From Siphonodentalium dalli (lineage: Eukaryota > Mollusca > Scaphopoda > Gadilida > Siphonodentaliidae): a stretch of 64,000 nucleotides of DNA. The stretch covers positions 60,544,609-60,608,608 of the forward strand of contig CP136066.1 in the NCBI GenBank assembly GCA_032622095.1, read 5' to 3'. Below, piece after piece: positions 10,921 to 22,900 of the stretch. Both the position numbers and the translations under genes were made by a program. The stretch's first letter is position 1, and each line of letters begins with the position of its first letter. The notes below the pieces were generated by a model, which was not told the DNA's origin, did no database searches, and saw only the letters and a list, made by a program, of their open reading frames with translations.

Positions 10921-12492
10921 AAAGTTGAAACTTGAAAAAAAGTGTTCAAGTTAAAATTATAAAGGACAAGATAATAAATGTGAGGTATTTACAAGTATGT
11001 TACTGTCCACAGGGACGTGGCCAGATCTCCATTGGGGAGGGGTGTTCACCTTGGAATTTCCAACTGCACCCCCGCCCCCTTTAACTAAACCAAACTCACA
11101 AGTTTGTGTAATTTCATTTGCACCCCCCCCCCCCCCCCCCATTTGGGTTCATTGATTTCCCCCCAACAGTTCCCTCCCAAGCCTGGACAATAACATGTTC
11201 TAAATGGATCAGTAGTCTTGTGGCCACTAGCCAGGGGAGGAACAGAATCCACTGGGCCAGTATGAGACAATTTTGAGATCTGAACCAGGAAATTGCTAAA
11301 TCCTAACATAAAGTGGTCTAATGCCAGGTGAATTGACATACACCCCGATTTGTTTTTCTTAAATTAGTTAGAAGTTTTTGAGTGGCCACATGGGAGAGAT
11401 TAGGAGACTCACCGGGCCATGGGTTGGCCAGTGAGAAAATAATGAGATCTGAATATGATGGAAATTGCAAAACCCTAGCATCTAGACTGTCTTCAATCTG
11501 TCGATTGTTGGAAATATCCAACCTGACGCCACCCCTGAGGTTGGAAAATTTCCAACCGATTTACATTCAGTCCAAATTTTTTTTTTTAAATAGGCATATT
11601 TGCAAAGGTTGGTCTAAATACAGCAAATTCACCACTAATAAATTGTTGGAAAAATCAAACTCCTAAAACAATTTCAACCTATTGTTGGTTCAAATTTCCA
11701 ACTAATGTGTCAGGTATGAACTATCCAACTGTATAAATCTGATTATATTGCATTCATAGCAGTAAGTTGTTAGTTCACACAATTGTGGTACTATTATTCC
11801 CCTTTTAAATGTTATGTATCTTGTTATTTGTTTGAAATGTTGTGTTTTTTAAAGGAAGGGAGAATGATTTCTAAAGCAAAATCCCAAAAATTTCATGGGT
11901 GTTACCCTCATGTCATTGGTGTTACCGTAATAAAATGCATCTCTTAAGAAAACCAGTGAGGATTGTTGCTATTATTTTTCTGCCACAGGTACAGACAAAT
12001 GGATTTCATCTCCTACCTATAGTAGTTTGATTCATGGTCACATTATTTGCAGAAACAAACTAAGACCAAATTTATAACATGTTATCACATAACAGTGATA
12101 ACAGACCATATCTTAACATGTAGATCATTCTCCATATGCCTCATATGTGGAAGTCAGTAGGTATGACCTACCTGTTGAGCATGACGAGTTTGGTCAGAAT
12201 AACTTTTCTGCCTATAGAGCACTACTCCCTTGGCTGATAGTTACAAGCATGACACAAATTTGGCTCATGCTTGGTTACTTGTGGTTGCCATGGCAACCAC
12301 GATGATATTTTAGCACTGCTGCACATGTTTCCAGTACCTGCCAACCATGTATAATGATAATAAGTATTTAACTTCCTTCGGTATTCTTGTTTCAAAATTA
12401 GTTTTTTATTCACCCAGAATGCATACTTTTGAAATATTCATACATGAAATATCATTTATAACACACACATGGTACTATAACTCCACCACAGT
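10921..12492. repeat. Degenerate dispersed repeats, no gene
   Basis: Segments around 11030-11560 and 11510-11710 (GTTGGAAATTTCCAACCTGA-like) recur inverted at 16490-16960. A C18 run lies at 11123-11140. Nothing coding was recognised. Confidence 0.5.
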
Positions 12493-13656
12493 GTGGCCAA
12501 AACAAAAAATAGGTGTGTTTGGGGTCTCCCGACCGACCCTATAAAAAGTCGGCGACCTTAATTTTTTTATTGATTATGAAAAATAAAATGTGTGTTGTCT
12601 CCACGAACCCTAACTCTGACTCATCCCTCCCAGACACAGCCTGTTTGACGTTTTGAAAGAACCGCGCTTCCTTCTCAATTCGCCACGCGACCACGCGATG
12701 TCAGAACTCGAGAGTTGATCACGTGCGTTGTTTCAAAACATCAAATATGGCGGACTCTACCGCGGATGCGGATCTTTCAACACATGAAATGAAGCACGTG
12801 TCCTCATTCGCACGTGGTCAATGGGGGTCCCAACGGGTGGTAAATCAGTGGTCATCTTGTGAATTAACACACCCATGAGTCACGTACTTTTCCGCAGTCG
12901 ACTCGTCGAAGCCAGTATATTTGGGGCGCTTTGGGGGAACTTTCCGTGAACCATTTTATTTTAAATACAGAATGACATGAAACAAGTTGTTCTGGCTGGA
13001 TGTATCTTTTGTATTAAAAAAAATGTAGCCTATATTTGTTGACCGATAGATAGTGGCATTCAATGAATATAGGACATTCTATATAGTGATTTCTCCAGAA
13101 ACCCTGTCATATTAAATCAATTTGCAATATTCCGAGACCTTTGTGATGTTTGTGACCAGATACAACTAAATTTGATAATTTCTGTATTCGCCCGAATAAC
13201 GATATGCTCAGGTCACAAAATACTACAATACTATGAATTATTGTCCGCTGTACATGTAGTAACAGTGGTTGTACAATACATTCCTGCAATTCTGATTGGG
13301 AATTTTTTTTTTATTAAATATTGAAGTTTTTGCAGACCACTTTTAATTGTTTAATTTGCATAAATATATGGCTTTGGCCCCGTGTGCGCGACAGATATAG
13401 TACACTGACGGAATAACGCTATACACCCTCTCTCCCATTCCCACTCAGTCATTCTACAAGCTTTTGTTAGATAAGTACTTTTTGCGTCCACTTTATGCTC
13501 ATAAACCCTTTTACTGCACCTTAATAGAGAGAAAACCCCGGAAATTTCCAAATACTAAAAGTTTCTTAAAAAAAAAAATAATAAAAAAACTTACCTACCT
13601 ACCCTAATTTTTTTAGCGGTAGTTGACCCCAAACACACCTATTTTTTGTTTTGGCC
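12493..13656. mobile_element. TIR element with captured-looking ATGGCGGAC exon
   Basis: GGCCAAAACAAAAAATAGGT (continuing GTGTTTGGGGTC) at the left is mirrored at the right by GACCCCAAACACACCTATTT and TTTTGTTTTGGCC, a perfect TIR of about 32 bp. No convincing target duplication was found. The left interior is GC-rich and contains a 43-codon frame at 12748 in promoter-like context. Solo left ends of the family occur at 20318 and 30551. Confidence 0.72.
12748..12879 (+). CDS. Short ORF inside TIR element, possible captured first exon
   Basis: The frame begins ATGGCGGACTCTACCGCGGA and encodes MADSTADADLSTHEMKHVSS followed by 23 more residues. It lies in DNA richer in GC and CpG than its neighbours, with CACGTG E-boxes before and within it. 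The product was not recognised. It may be a host first exon carried by the transposon, or it may be chance. Confidence 0.25.
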
Positions 13657-14017
13657 TGACCATCTTGTTACCGATGTGGATACCGTATATTCTCAGGTGC
13701 CTAGTAATAGTGTCAGAACGATTATTCATTTTGGATAAAATTCCCAACGATCACTGCAACGATCACTATTATTTGGCATTGAGACACCTTGTGAAATTGC
13801 CATATAACTATTATTAATATCAGCCTAAATTATACCCACCCATTAGTCGGGCATTACTATTACTAGGCCATCACGATTAATAGGCACCCGAGAGTACTAC
13901 TAGTACCACTAATCACCCCGTTTTTCAAGTCAGTTACTTTGAAGATAGCATATTATAAACTTATCAATATAAATATTACATCTAATTTTTAAATGAGTAT
14001 TTATGTTAAAATGGTGT
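13657..14017. other. Short AT-rich interval downstream of the B-box exon
   Basis: On the minus strand this would be the first part of intron 1 of the B-box gene. No further exon was recognised. Confidence 0.4.
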
Positions 14018-14761
14018 TCATATCGTGTAAGTATTAACCTGCAATGATTCTTGGTCATCTGCAAGCATGAAGCTGTTACAATTTGCATATCTTGGGTCTG
14101 CTACTTGTAACATCACTTCTTCCATCTGTGCAGTGAGATCTTTGTTGGTAGATACCACATCAGGAATGCTGGATTGAGGTGAAATAGAGTCCATGCTATC
14201 AAGGCCAAGAGGCCCAAGATCTACATCATCTAGACTCTTAAAGTCACTCATTTCCTGCCCAGGAAACTGAGGACATGACATATATGTCAGGGTGTCGGTG
14301 TTGGAATCCAAATTAAGTAAAGGAGACAATGGTTGTATTGGGTTGTTCAATTCGAAGGCAGCCTGTAACTCCTTATGCTTGAATTCCTTATATGATATAC
14401 GACGGTGCCCCTTTTTATTAGCAATGTTACTGTGAAAGTTTTCGTTACATTCAGCACAGAAATTCACAGAACATACATCACAATGCACATCTGCAAAGTT
14501 ATATGTGCTGCACACACGTGATTTGGAAACCAAGGAAACTTGACACAACTCTTCGAACGGGGGCGTTTCCAAAATGCGTCGTTCGTGGAATTCGTATTTC
14601 ACACTGGAATTATGAATATTTTTCTCGCAGTCTCCACACTGGTTTGTTCGACAATCTACACAGTGAAAAAACGATTTTGCGTTCTCTGATGGACAGCAAA
14701 GTTTCTCCTGGCAATACTTAATCGAAGTCCTTGTTTTTGGGGTCCTTTTCGTCTTGGACAT
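14018..14761 (-). CDS. Tandem B-box zinc finger protein, probable first exon
   Basis: An open frame of 247 codons starts at 14761. It contains two B-box-like zinc fingers in tandem: C34-x2-C37-x4-C42-x2-C45-x4-H50-x8-H59 and C94-x2-C97-x4-C102-x2-C105-x4-H110-x8-H119, each preceded by further Cys (17/22/23 and 84). The N-terminus is basic (MSKTKRTPKTRTS) and no RING precedes the fingers. The region after residue 130 is acidic and Ser/Pro/Asp-rich with DLGPLGLDSMDSIS, like a disordered regulatory tail. Near the 3' end the sequence reads CAG|GTTAAT, a good donor at 14038, so the true exon probably ends at residue 240 (LQ). The last six codons before the stop would then be intronic. B-boxes usually mediate protein-protein interaction. 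The family member was not identified, and no downstream exon was recognised between 1 and 14017. Confidence 0.75.
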   Translation of the reverse strand: MSKTKRTPKTRTSIKYCQEKLCCPSENAKSFFHCVDCRTNQCGDCEKNIHNSSVKYEFHERRILETPPFEELCQVSLVSKSRVCSTYNFADVHCDVCSVNFCAECNENFHSNIANKKGHRRISYKEFKHKELQAAFELNNPIQPLSPLLNLDSNTDTLTYMSCPQFPGQEMSDFKSLDDVDLGPLGLDSMDSISPQSSIPDVVSTNKDLTAQMEEVMLQVADPRYANCNSFMLADDQESLQVNTYTI

Positions 14762-16470
14762 TTTGATCGTTTAGTTGATACATGGTGATTTATGTTGGAA
14801 GTCGTGTCATTTTTCAGCCCTTGTTTTCATTGTTCAGAGCAAAACATAAATATCATGGGTTTCCCCAAAATGACGTCATTTGTAAGAACAATCATGTGAT
14901 TTCCTCTCCGTTGATTGGCTACAGATTATATAGGTCAAAGGGAAAGTACTCCTGGAAATAACATTGGTTTTAACACTTTACCGTGCCCGCGTATATATTT
15001 TAGCAAAATTTGATGAATTTTCATACCAAAGAGGCGCTGTTTGTCTATATATAACGTGAGATCATTTGAATTATTTTAAGTATCTGGAAAAGTAAATAGG
15101 CATTAAATATCAAAGCGAAAGAAAAAATTTGTATATACATATGCAGAGCATGCATGCAAGCTTTAGTTCGCCCCTCCTATATAATTATTCGTATACATAT
15201 CATATTACAATATGTCTAAACAATATACATTAATGCATTACATTAGGACTATATACTGGTATTGAGAGTTGGATTCATGCTGACATAATTACAATGTATG
15301 GTTCGCAAGATTTTGATGTTATCTTGGTGTATCACAAAGTTGGCACTAATAGACTTCTACCAGGATATGAAAACAACAGCTGCCAAACACCCATGCATGA
15401 GTTGCTATTATACTGGTAAAGTCTTTACGGGTCTAGGAGAATGTCAGCTAACTGCATGGGCCATTGGCTAACTGATATATTTGGCTAACTGGACCGGTCC
15501 TTGGATAACTGGGACCTTGACCAACTGGAACTTGGCTAACTGGGACCTTGGCTACTGAACTGGGATCTTCACATGCACACATATAAAGAGTGACAAAGTC
15601 ATTTTGTTAAAATAAAATTATTAAGTCAGATTAAAACAAATCTAATCAGGATTTAGGGGGCTATGGGGGCGATACATGTATCGATAAGCTGACTGGCAAC
15701 AAAACACTACATGCTGTGGGTGATTATATCACAAAATCAAATGGGCCAACTGCTGAAAACAACACATGCAAGTTATAACCAGTCATTAATCGCTTTCAAA
15801 ACAATCTCGCGCCATAACTGTGAATGCCCTGATTAACAATCACTTTATTATATGTACAGTGTATCTGTGAATGTCATGATTAGCCACTGTATATGTAATA
15901 TTGGTATCTTTATTGACAATATCATCAAACAATCAATAAATATTCCAACAAATATATACTAAGTAAGTGGATCAAAAGAATAACAATATATACTTAATGT
16001 CAGAATGGAAATAAATGCCGGACAACTCCTTTACAGTCTCATACCCTGAATAAACGCCATACTCATGCTGGGCATTGGTCAACTGCAGAAGTGGTACCGG
16101 TAATGTACCATATGGTACATCACATCCTTCCGCATGTGACATAATTATGTCCAGTAATAAATCAAATAATTTGATATTCTACATCTTTAAAATTTATGTT
16201 AATCTGTTACTTGTTACATGTATATCACATATACCATGTATTCCTGTTTATATTTTTATCTATACGTGTAGGGTGTCCTACACCAATATGTGTCTTAAAG
16301 ACCATTAAAACGTATATTATCTTATCTTATCTTAAAGTCAAAGAAACAATACGAAACCATGGGCAATGCTCAATTAAGAGACACGCGACTCACAGCCACC
16401 AGCTTCTAACAACAGACAGACAGCAATAAGCAAAAGGCAACACAAATTGATAAACTTTGAATCGTGTTTT
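14762..16470. other. Intergenic region upstream of the B-box gene
   Basis: Apart from the CRE, no gene was recognised. At 15446-15553 a short degenerate tandem repeat of a TTGGCTAACTGGGACC-type unit occurs. The rest is AT-rich with no strong ORF. Confidence 0.4.
14871..14878. promoter_or_regulatory. Consensus CRE upstream of the B-box gene
   Basis: A full palindromic TGACGTCA lies about 110 bp upstream of the minus-strand ATG at 14761. It is the consensus binding site for CREB/ATF factors, and its distance fits a core promoter. Function is inferred. Confidence 0.45.
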
Positions 16471-16479
16471 GTTATATGT

Positions 16480-17300
16480 AATCAGAGACGTGGCGACAGG
16501 TGGGTTTGGGGGTGTCTCATCTCCCCCCCCCAACTTTGGTAAAAAAAATTCAACAGTTGGAAATTTCATACCTGACACAACATTATAGTTAGAAATTTTA
16601 CACCTACAATAGGTTTGAAATTGTTCTTGTAGTTTGATTTTCAAACAATTTATTAGGGGGGGATTTGTTGTTTCAGACCAACATTTGCATATATACCTAC
16701 TTTTTTCAAAATTTTGGACTAAAATGGCCATCAGTTGGAAATTTTCCAACCTATGGGGGGGGGGTGTCAGGTTGGAAATTTCCAACACTTGGAAAGCTTG
16801 TGTCCAGGTCCCCCCCCCCCGTGGCCAGTCAAACACTGGTAGTTAATTTAAGAGAACAATATTTTCCTACATTTTATAAAAAATGTGGACTGAAATAGTC
16901 ATCAGTTTGAAATATTCCAACCTATAAGTGGGGGGTTGTCATGTTTGAAATTTCCAACAACAGGGAAGCTTGAGGCCAGTCTATAGATGCTAGGATTTTA
17001 CGTCTGTTCTGTTCATATTTCAAAATTTTCTCACACTGTGCCGAACCATGGTCGGCCCGGCATGTCCTGGTCTCTCGCCTGTGGCCGTGTCAACTTGTCT
17101 GCAAGTAAATCACTAAATGTTAGGATTTATGCAATTTTCAGGTTCAGATCTCAAAATTTTCTGATACCGTGTATATAGTGCCATGGTAAGGGAGAAGTTG
17201 GGGTGCAATGGGGTGCAAATGGAATTCCGAAAAAAATTGTGTTTTGTCTGATTTAAAGGGGGTGCACCCCCAACGTAGAACCGCAACCACGTCCCTGTAT
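16480..17300. repeat. Degenerate dispersed repeat family (TTGGAAATTTCCAAC)
   Basis: Several copies of a GGTTGGAAATTTCCAACA-type motif with G7-9 and C8-10 runs occur here, inverted relative to 11030-11700. ORFs of 60-148 codons in this stretch follow the repeat and differ between copies. Confidence 0.5.
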
Positions 17301-17474
17301 GTAATATATACCATATCAAAACCCCCATAAAATTGCCAAAGTGAGTTGAATGAAAGGGTCTATATATACGGCCCTTTAAAATCCTCCTGGGTCCAGAACC
17401 TAATAGAGTATGTCTAATTATTCTATTATATAAATATATAAATCTGAATTTAGCCATGGTCCCAGGCCAGTTAG

Positions 17475-17849
17475 GTTGAAATGGTCACTGTCACCCCCTT
17501 TCGTTCAGTTGGGTACCCATTTTTTGTAAAATTTACAATTGGGTACTCAGCTTTATGAAATCTCACACAGAGCTTGATTTAATTGATTGCCCTCAGTTGA
17601 TTGCGAAATAGAACATGGTAAATTTGTGAATTCTTGTTTACATATGAATTATGATGTCTATTCGTCATGATGCTTGAAAATAATAGCGGAGAAGAATTGT
17701 ATGCATAGGACATATAGGTACTGCAGATTGACTGCTCATAAAGTTGGGTACCCAACTGTAAATTTTATAAAAGCTGGGTACCCAACTGAAAGTTTTAAAA
17801 AGATGGGTACCCAACTGAACGAAAGGGGGTGACAATGACCATTTCAGCC
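17475..17849. mobile_element. MITE with GGTACCCAACTGA motifs and 8-bp target duplication
   Basis: The ends GTTGAAATGGTCACTGTCAC and inverted GTGACAATGACCATTTCAGC are flanked by CCAGTTAG (17467-17474, 17850-17857). The subterminal motif CAGTTGGGTACCCA is repeated on both sides. The GGTCAYTGTCAC core is shared with 1224-1570, so the two are probably one family. Confidence 0.75.
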
Positions 17850-17939
17850 CCAGTTAGCCCATAAAAGTCCCAGTTGGCAAGGTCCCACACTGGAGGGTCC
17901 CATGCAGTTATCCAATTAAGGTCCAATATATAAGACCAT

Positions 17940-19290
17940 AATGAAGTTCAGAGTGATAAGATATCGATTTTTGAAATCTATTATTTTTTTCCACCGCCGA
18001 TAATTTTTAGTGGCCCAGTAAAAGGTCTCGGACCAAATTGCGGATGAAGATGATAATTATAAAATCAAGTGGCTTTTTTTGTGTCAGATATTTGACAAAC
18101 CGGCAAAATTTCGTTGAACAAAATGTTGATAAATAACAGGTTTTGTGCAATTGTATACTATATAGTTGACAGTGGTAAGCATTATTTTTGGGCAATTAAT
18201 CGATTCTGATAACTGGAGCGGCATTTAAAAAAACGTTGTTGTTGTTGGAATCTGATGATATGGGCCGGGACAATCGAATCAGGCGCTCCTATATTACTAA
18301 TTTACTATTTCTTTGGCTTCGGGGGGGGGAAATTATTTGATTCGAGTCGAGGAACCCACCCATCAAAGCTCAGAGTGATCAGATATCGATTTTTAAAGTT
18401 TGTTATTTCTCGAGATGTGTAATAATATGTGGCCCAGAAACACGTGTCAAACGGAAGTTCTAGAACAAAATTGCGGATGAAGATAGATAACTCTAAAATC
18501 AAGTGGTAATACGGCCAGATTTCGTGATGCTTAAAGATACGAGCGGCTTTGGCGGTGGGTAGGCCTATGCTATTAAAATATTCAGCTCCGTCAAAAACCG
18601 CCATAAACAGAAAGAATAGTAAATATAGACATACCTTAATTGTTCTTATACCAATCAGAAATATGGCATAAACAGTATGTTATTGTCAGTTTTGTTTCCT
18701 TTGTTATGTAAACAGAAGCAAAAAACGTTACGTTACGTTTCCTGGCTTTTGTTTAGATCCCGATATGGTAAACATAAAGAGCGTTATTTGTTACTGTTTT
18801 CCTGATATGGAAATAATAAAGAGCGTTTATATCATTTCTGTGTGATTAACCAATAGAATTGTGCTGTGTTATGTAAACAGATGCACAACTTCTGCAGGAA
18901 CATGCTCTTGTTTATGTACACCATCGTACGTCTTGACGACAATATACTATTTACGCGCTGATTATGTTTGGCATATGAACAAAACTATATATATTTTAAT
19001 ATTCCTTCCGTGTCTGTTGATGGCGATTTAAACAAATATGAATATTCTGCAACGAACACCGCCCGTGCCTTTAAGTGATAATACGGCCATATTTTGTTGA
19101 ACAAAACGTTGATAAATAACAAGTTTTGGGAAATCTGATACCATAGTTAACAGTGGTTAACTAGCATTATTTCGTTGCAGTAAATCGATTCTGATAACTA
19201 AAGCGTAGTTTGAAGAAATGTTGTTGTTTTATCTTGATGATATGGGGATCGTCTGATCGGATTGAGTACCTTTAACTATAGGGGTGCACA
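17940..19290. repeat. Copies of the TTTAAAGGTACTCA MITE family
   Basis: Segments with GAGTGATCAGATATCGATTT, ATTGCGGATGAAGATG and GGATTGAGTACCTTTAA occur in overlapping, partly rearranged copies (17945-18290, 18310-18530, 19070-19275). The same family occurs at 24375-24560, 26640-27085 and, best preserved, at 61325-61803. Confidence 0.65.
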
Positions 19291-19741
19291 AATCTTAAAA
19301 TTGCATATTATACTTATAATATATGAATTCCAGCGTGTCGGAATCACCCAAAATTCTAACTGAGTTCTAATTTAACAAGGTGGGGCGAGGTCTATTAAAC
19401 AAAATCCGTACACAGGGCCGAGGTGGGTATAATTATATAGAAGCCCAATTTTTTGTTATCCTTTTTGTTATCCCGTTGCTTGCATTCAAGTTGTAAATCA
19501 ATTAGACAATTACTTTATTATCCTACTATATGACACTCAACTCGATTCCTAGAAGATTAAAAAATCAGTTTACACCGAAAGTGTTGTAACTCTAATATAG
19601 AGCAATATACTCGAGAATGTGGCATATATATGGCTAAATATTATTACTTTCCCCAATTATAAGGTTATTTTTATTTGTGGCATCAGAAGGTTAATCACAG
19701 AATTTGCTTAGTCAGCACGATTATTTCCCTTCTGTTTCTAA

Positions 19742-19751
19742 ACCGGAAGTG
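19742..19751 (+). promoter_or_regulatory. ETS-type motif in presumed RTF1 promoter
   Basis: ACCGGAAGTG lies about 80 bp upstream of the RTF1 ATG. A CAGCCATTT motif (YY1-like) follows at about 19766, and no TATA box is evident. ETS plus YY1 motifs near the start are typical of housekeeping animal promoters. Promoter function is inferred. Confidence 0.5.
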
Positions 19752-19825
19752 AGGCACACAGACAGCCATTTCGGAAAATTTAAAGCACATCGACTTTGTG
19801 ACTCTCTCGTATTTCGACTTTAATA

Positions 19826-19900
19826 ATGTCGAAAAGAAAGAGTGTTGCCGTGATAGAGTCAGACAGTGATAGCAATGACAGTGATTCTGATTCAGACGAA
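19826..19900 (+). CDS. RTF1: RTF1 exon 1 (start codon)
   Basis: Twenty-five codons, [20 protein letters not shown] and onward, end in SDE before a GTATGA donor at 19901. This matches the family's KKRKGRVVIDSD-type N-terminus. The ATG follows the 5' UTR directly. Phase 0 at the exon end. Confidence 0.88.
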
Positions 19901-22900
19901 GTATGAATCACAAAAAGTCAGACGTTAACGTCTAATTCAAGCTATATTGTCTGCTTTGTTTGTGTAAAATTTCATTTCCATATTTCATCCTGCTTGAAGT
20001 TGAACAAACTGTCTTACTCGAATTTTGGGCTTGAATTCAAGTTCTTCCTATCTCAAATAAAATGTATCCTGGTCTTCCCCTATATGCTATACAGATCAAA
20101 TAAAGTGAGAAAGTTTCCCACCCAATGAATTTATATTATAAGGCTACAAAATAGTAAAATTAAAACTAGCCTGGAGGCTGTAGGACAACACAATTGATGG
20201 GTGACCACAGGGAAGTCATATGATATATTGCCCATTCTGCTTAGGTCTCAACTGCTATAGGAGACCCAGGATCAGATTGAAGTTCCTCAGTTGAAGTTGG
20301 TGATCTTCATCCATAAGGCCAAAACGAAGAATACCTGTGTTTAGGGTAACCCGCCCGCCCCTACTCAAAACCTGCCGCCAAATTCCATTTTATCGTTTTT
20401 CAAAAATTTCCTCCGACTTCATTTTATTTTTTTGTAATTAGGAATTTGCGACTACGGAATTAGCTTAAACAAGTAAACCATTTCCTTGCAAATATCGTCA
20501 ATTCACGAAAAACGGAAGTGCTGCCATTGTTGTTGTAGTATATTCGTATTCCCTCGTCATTGTTCGGCAAACCTCGCCGATTTCTCGAAAGCGGAAACCA
20601 GAAAACACGCGATATGTATTAACTAGCAAATCGAAAGTAACCGGATATTTTGCCGATTGAATATGGCGGAAACACTTCCGTGTGCGGATAGATCCTGCGT
20701 TTTAGCTATTAAACTTCACAAATGCGTTCATATGAATCAGAATAGAAACACCCTCATGGCGCCTGTCAACTATAGCACAGACATGTTGTCGTGCGTGAAC
20801 CAGTACCACACGGATTCTGAACTGACAGAAAAGGACATAGTAATAAAATGTCAGATTAAAAATAATTCTGTACGTCATGTTCGCGTTGCCGCATGTATGT
20901 GCCATTTCCAATGGAGGAACTCTTGTTAAATTCACCTTCTGAGTTGAATATTTCGCAAAATTTCTTAGTATTCGAGTCGGTGGATAAACAAAATATCATA
21001 AGTGTCTTGTGTGGGAAATTGAACAGTAATATGTCCACTCGTAGGATTTGGCCTGTAATATCCGAGCTTCAGCGTGAACATAAACCGTTTAATTTCCAAC
21101 ACTAAACACTTATCTATTATATATTTTGGAAGATCTGTGTGTGTGTGATCGCGATGAACTCGAAAACTGCCGGACGAAAATGGCTGCTCGCAAAAGACTC
21201 AGGACTGAAGAAGTTATTGTTATTACCTCGATACTCTAATGATAGAGGGGTGCCTGTGGCGCATAAGTTACTTATACCTATTATTTGTGTGGGCAGTAGC
21301 CTCTATTATAGGGGCGCCTGCGGCGCATAAGATACTAGGATGGGGTGGTGGGTTGGTAACTAACCTCTATACTCTAATGATCGAGGGGCGCCTGCGGCGC
21401 ATAAGATACTTATACCTATTATTTATAATACACCTTTACTGGTTTTGAACAACCCTTGTCTATTGTGTCGTTTTCCAGTGGTAATAACAGGCCACTAAAT
21501 TAATTATGCTGGTGAGTTGACCATGCGTATGCCCGCGTGACCCATATAATTCACATAAATCATCGTAAAACCCAATTTTCCTGAAATTCAAGATGGCCGT
21601 CAATATCACGTGACTTATAAGGGGCGGAGCAGGGTCATATGTCCCCCTGCAGGTATATATACATATGGGTATGGTTATATTATATATATCTATACTAGTA
21701 TTTGGAATTGTACGGTTGTACCTATCAGGGAATATTCAAGCAACCAAAGCACGAACTCAACAAAGTGCGCCATTGTATCCCATTTTGCTACAAATATGTG
21801 GCAACTTGCATACATCCAAGATGGACGCCAAGGTCACGTGACCTATTTTATGTCCAAAGTGGGTTCATATAGGTTACTCCCGTGTACCTTACTGTTGGAC
21901 ATCGTATAATTGGGTTGAATATTATAAAACAAACAACACACCCATTCATACCCACACAAACTGTACATATACAGGCAAATAGCCACTAATCCAAGATGGC
22001 CGCCAATGTCACATGACCTTGGTGGGCGTGTCCACGGCGGCATTCGACAAGGTATACCTATGTCTATATACATGTGAAGTTTCAACTAATTATATTAGAA
22101 ACTGCTTGAGATATAATGTATTACCCATATATACCTGAAATACTTGGATATATGTACAGGATGCATGACACTGGGGGCTACGCCTGTGGTGGCAGGTGGC
22201 AGCGAAAGAGTTAACCCTTTCATGACCAGAGTTGCGCTGGTGCAGCATTAATGGTCCTGTGCCAGTGCATTCTGTTATATATGCTAGTTTCCCATTGGGA
22301 GCCTCGTATATATAAGAGAATACACTGGCTTACAAGGTGAAGATAAATATTGTTAGGCCAATGTATTCTCTTATATTATATATGCGAGGGTCTCCCTAGA
22401 TTCGCATATATAAGAGAATACAATAATTGGCACAGTGTTTTCGCAAAATTTCAGGAAACTCCAGTGATGAAAGGGTTAAATATTAATTTTCCTGTCAAGT
22501 TCATGCTGTCGCGGCTAACTATTTATTGATATATTTTTGTCAGGGTTCAAAATCAGTGCCAAAGCGAAGAAAGAGCAGTAACTCAGAAGCAGAGGCCCCT
22601 GTGTCATGTGCCAAAAGTGGATCAGATTCAGAATCTACATCTGATGAAGATGAAGAGGTAACGCAACATTTACCAAGCCTTGAAATAGTGTGTCTGTCCT
22701 TTTCAGAATGAGGTCCCCAGAGGGTGAATTTAGTGATGCTACCCCGCATAGCGGGCTAGCATCACCAAATTCACCCTCTGGGAACCTCATTCTGCTGAGG
22801 TGTAAGCAGAATGAGGTCCCCAGAGGGTGAATTTGGTGATGCTAGCCCGCTATGCGGGGTAGCATCACTAAATTCACCCTCTGGGGACCTCATTCTGCAA

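Noticed and set aside
16390-16836. 148-codon minus-strand ORF
   Set aside because: It runs through the TTGGAAATTTCCAAC repeat with G/C runs. Related copies at 11030-11700 do not keep the frame.
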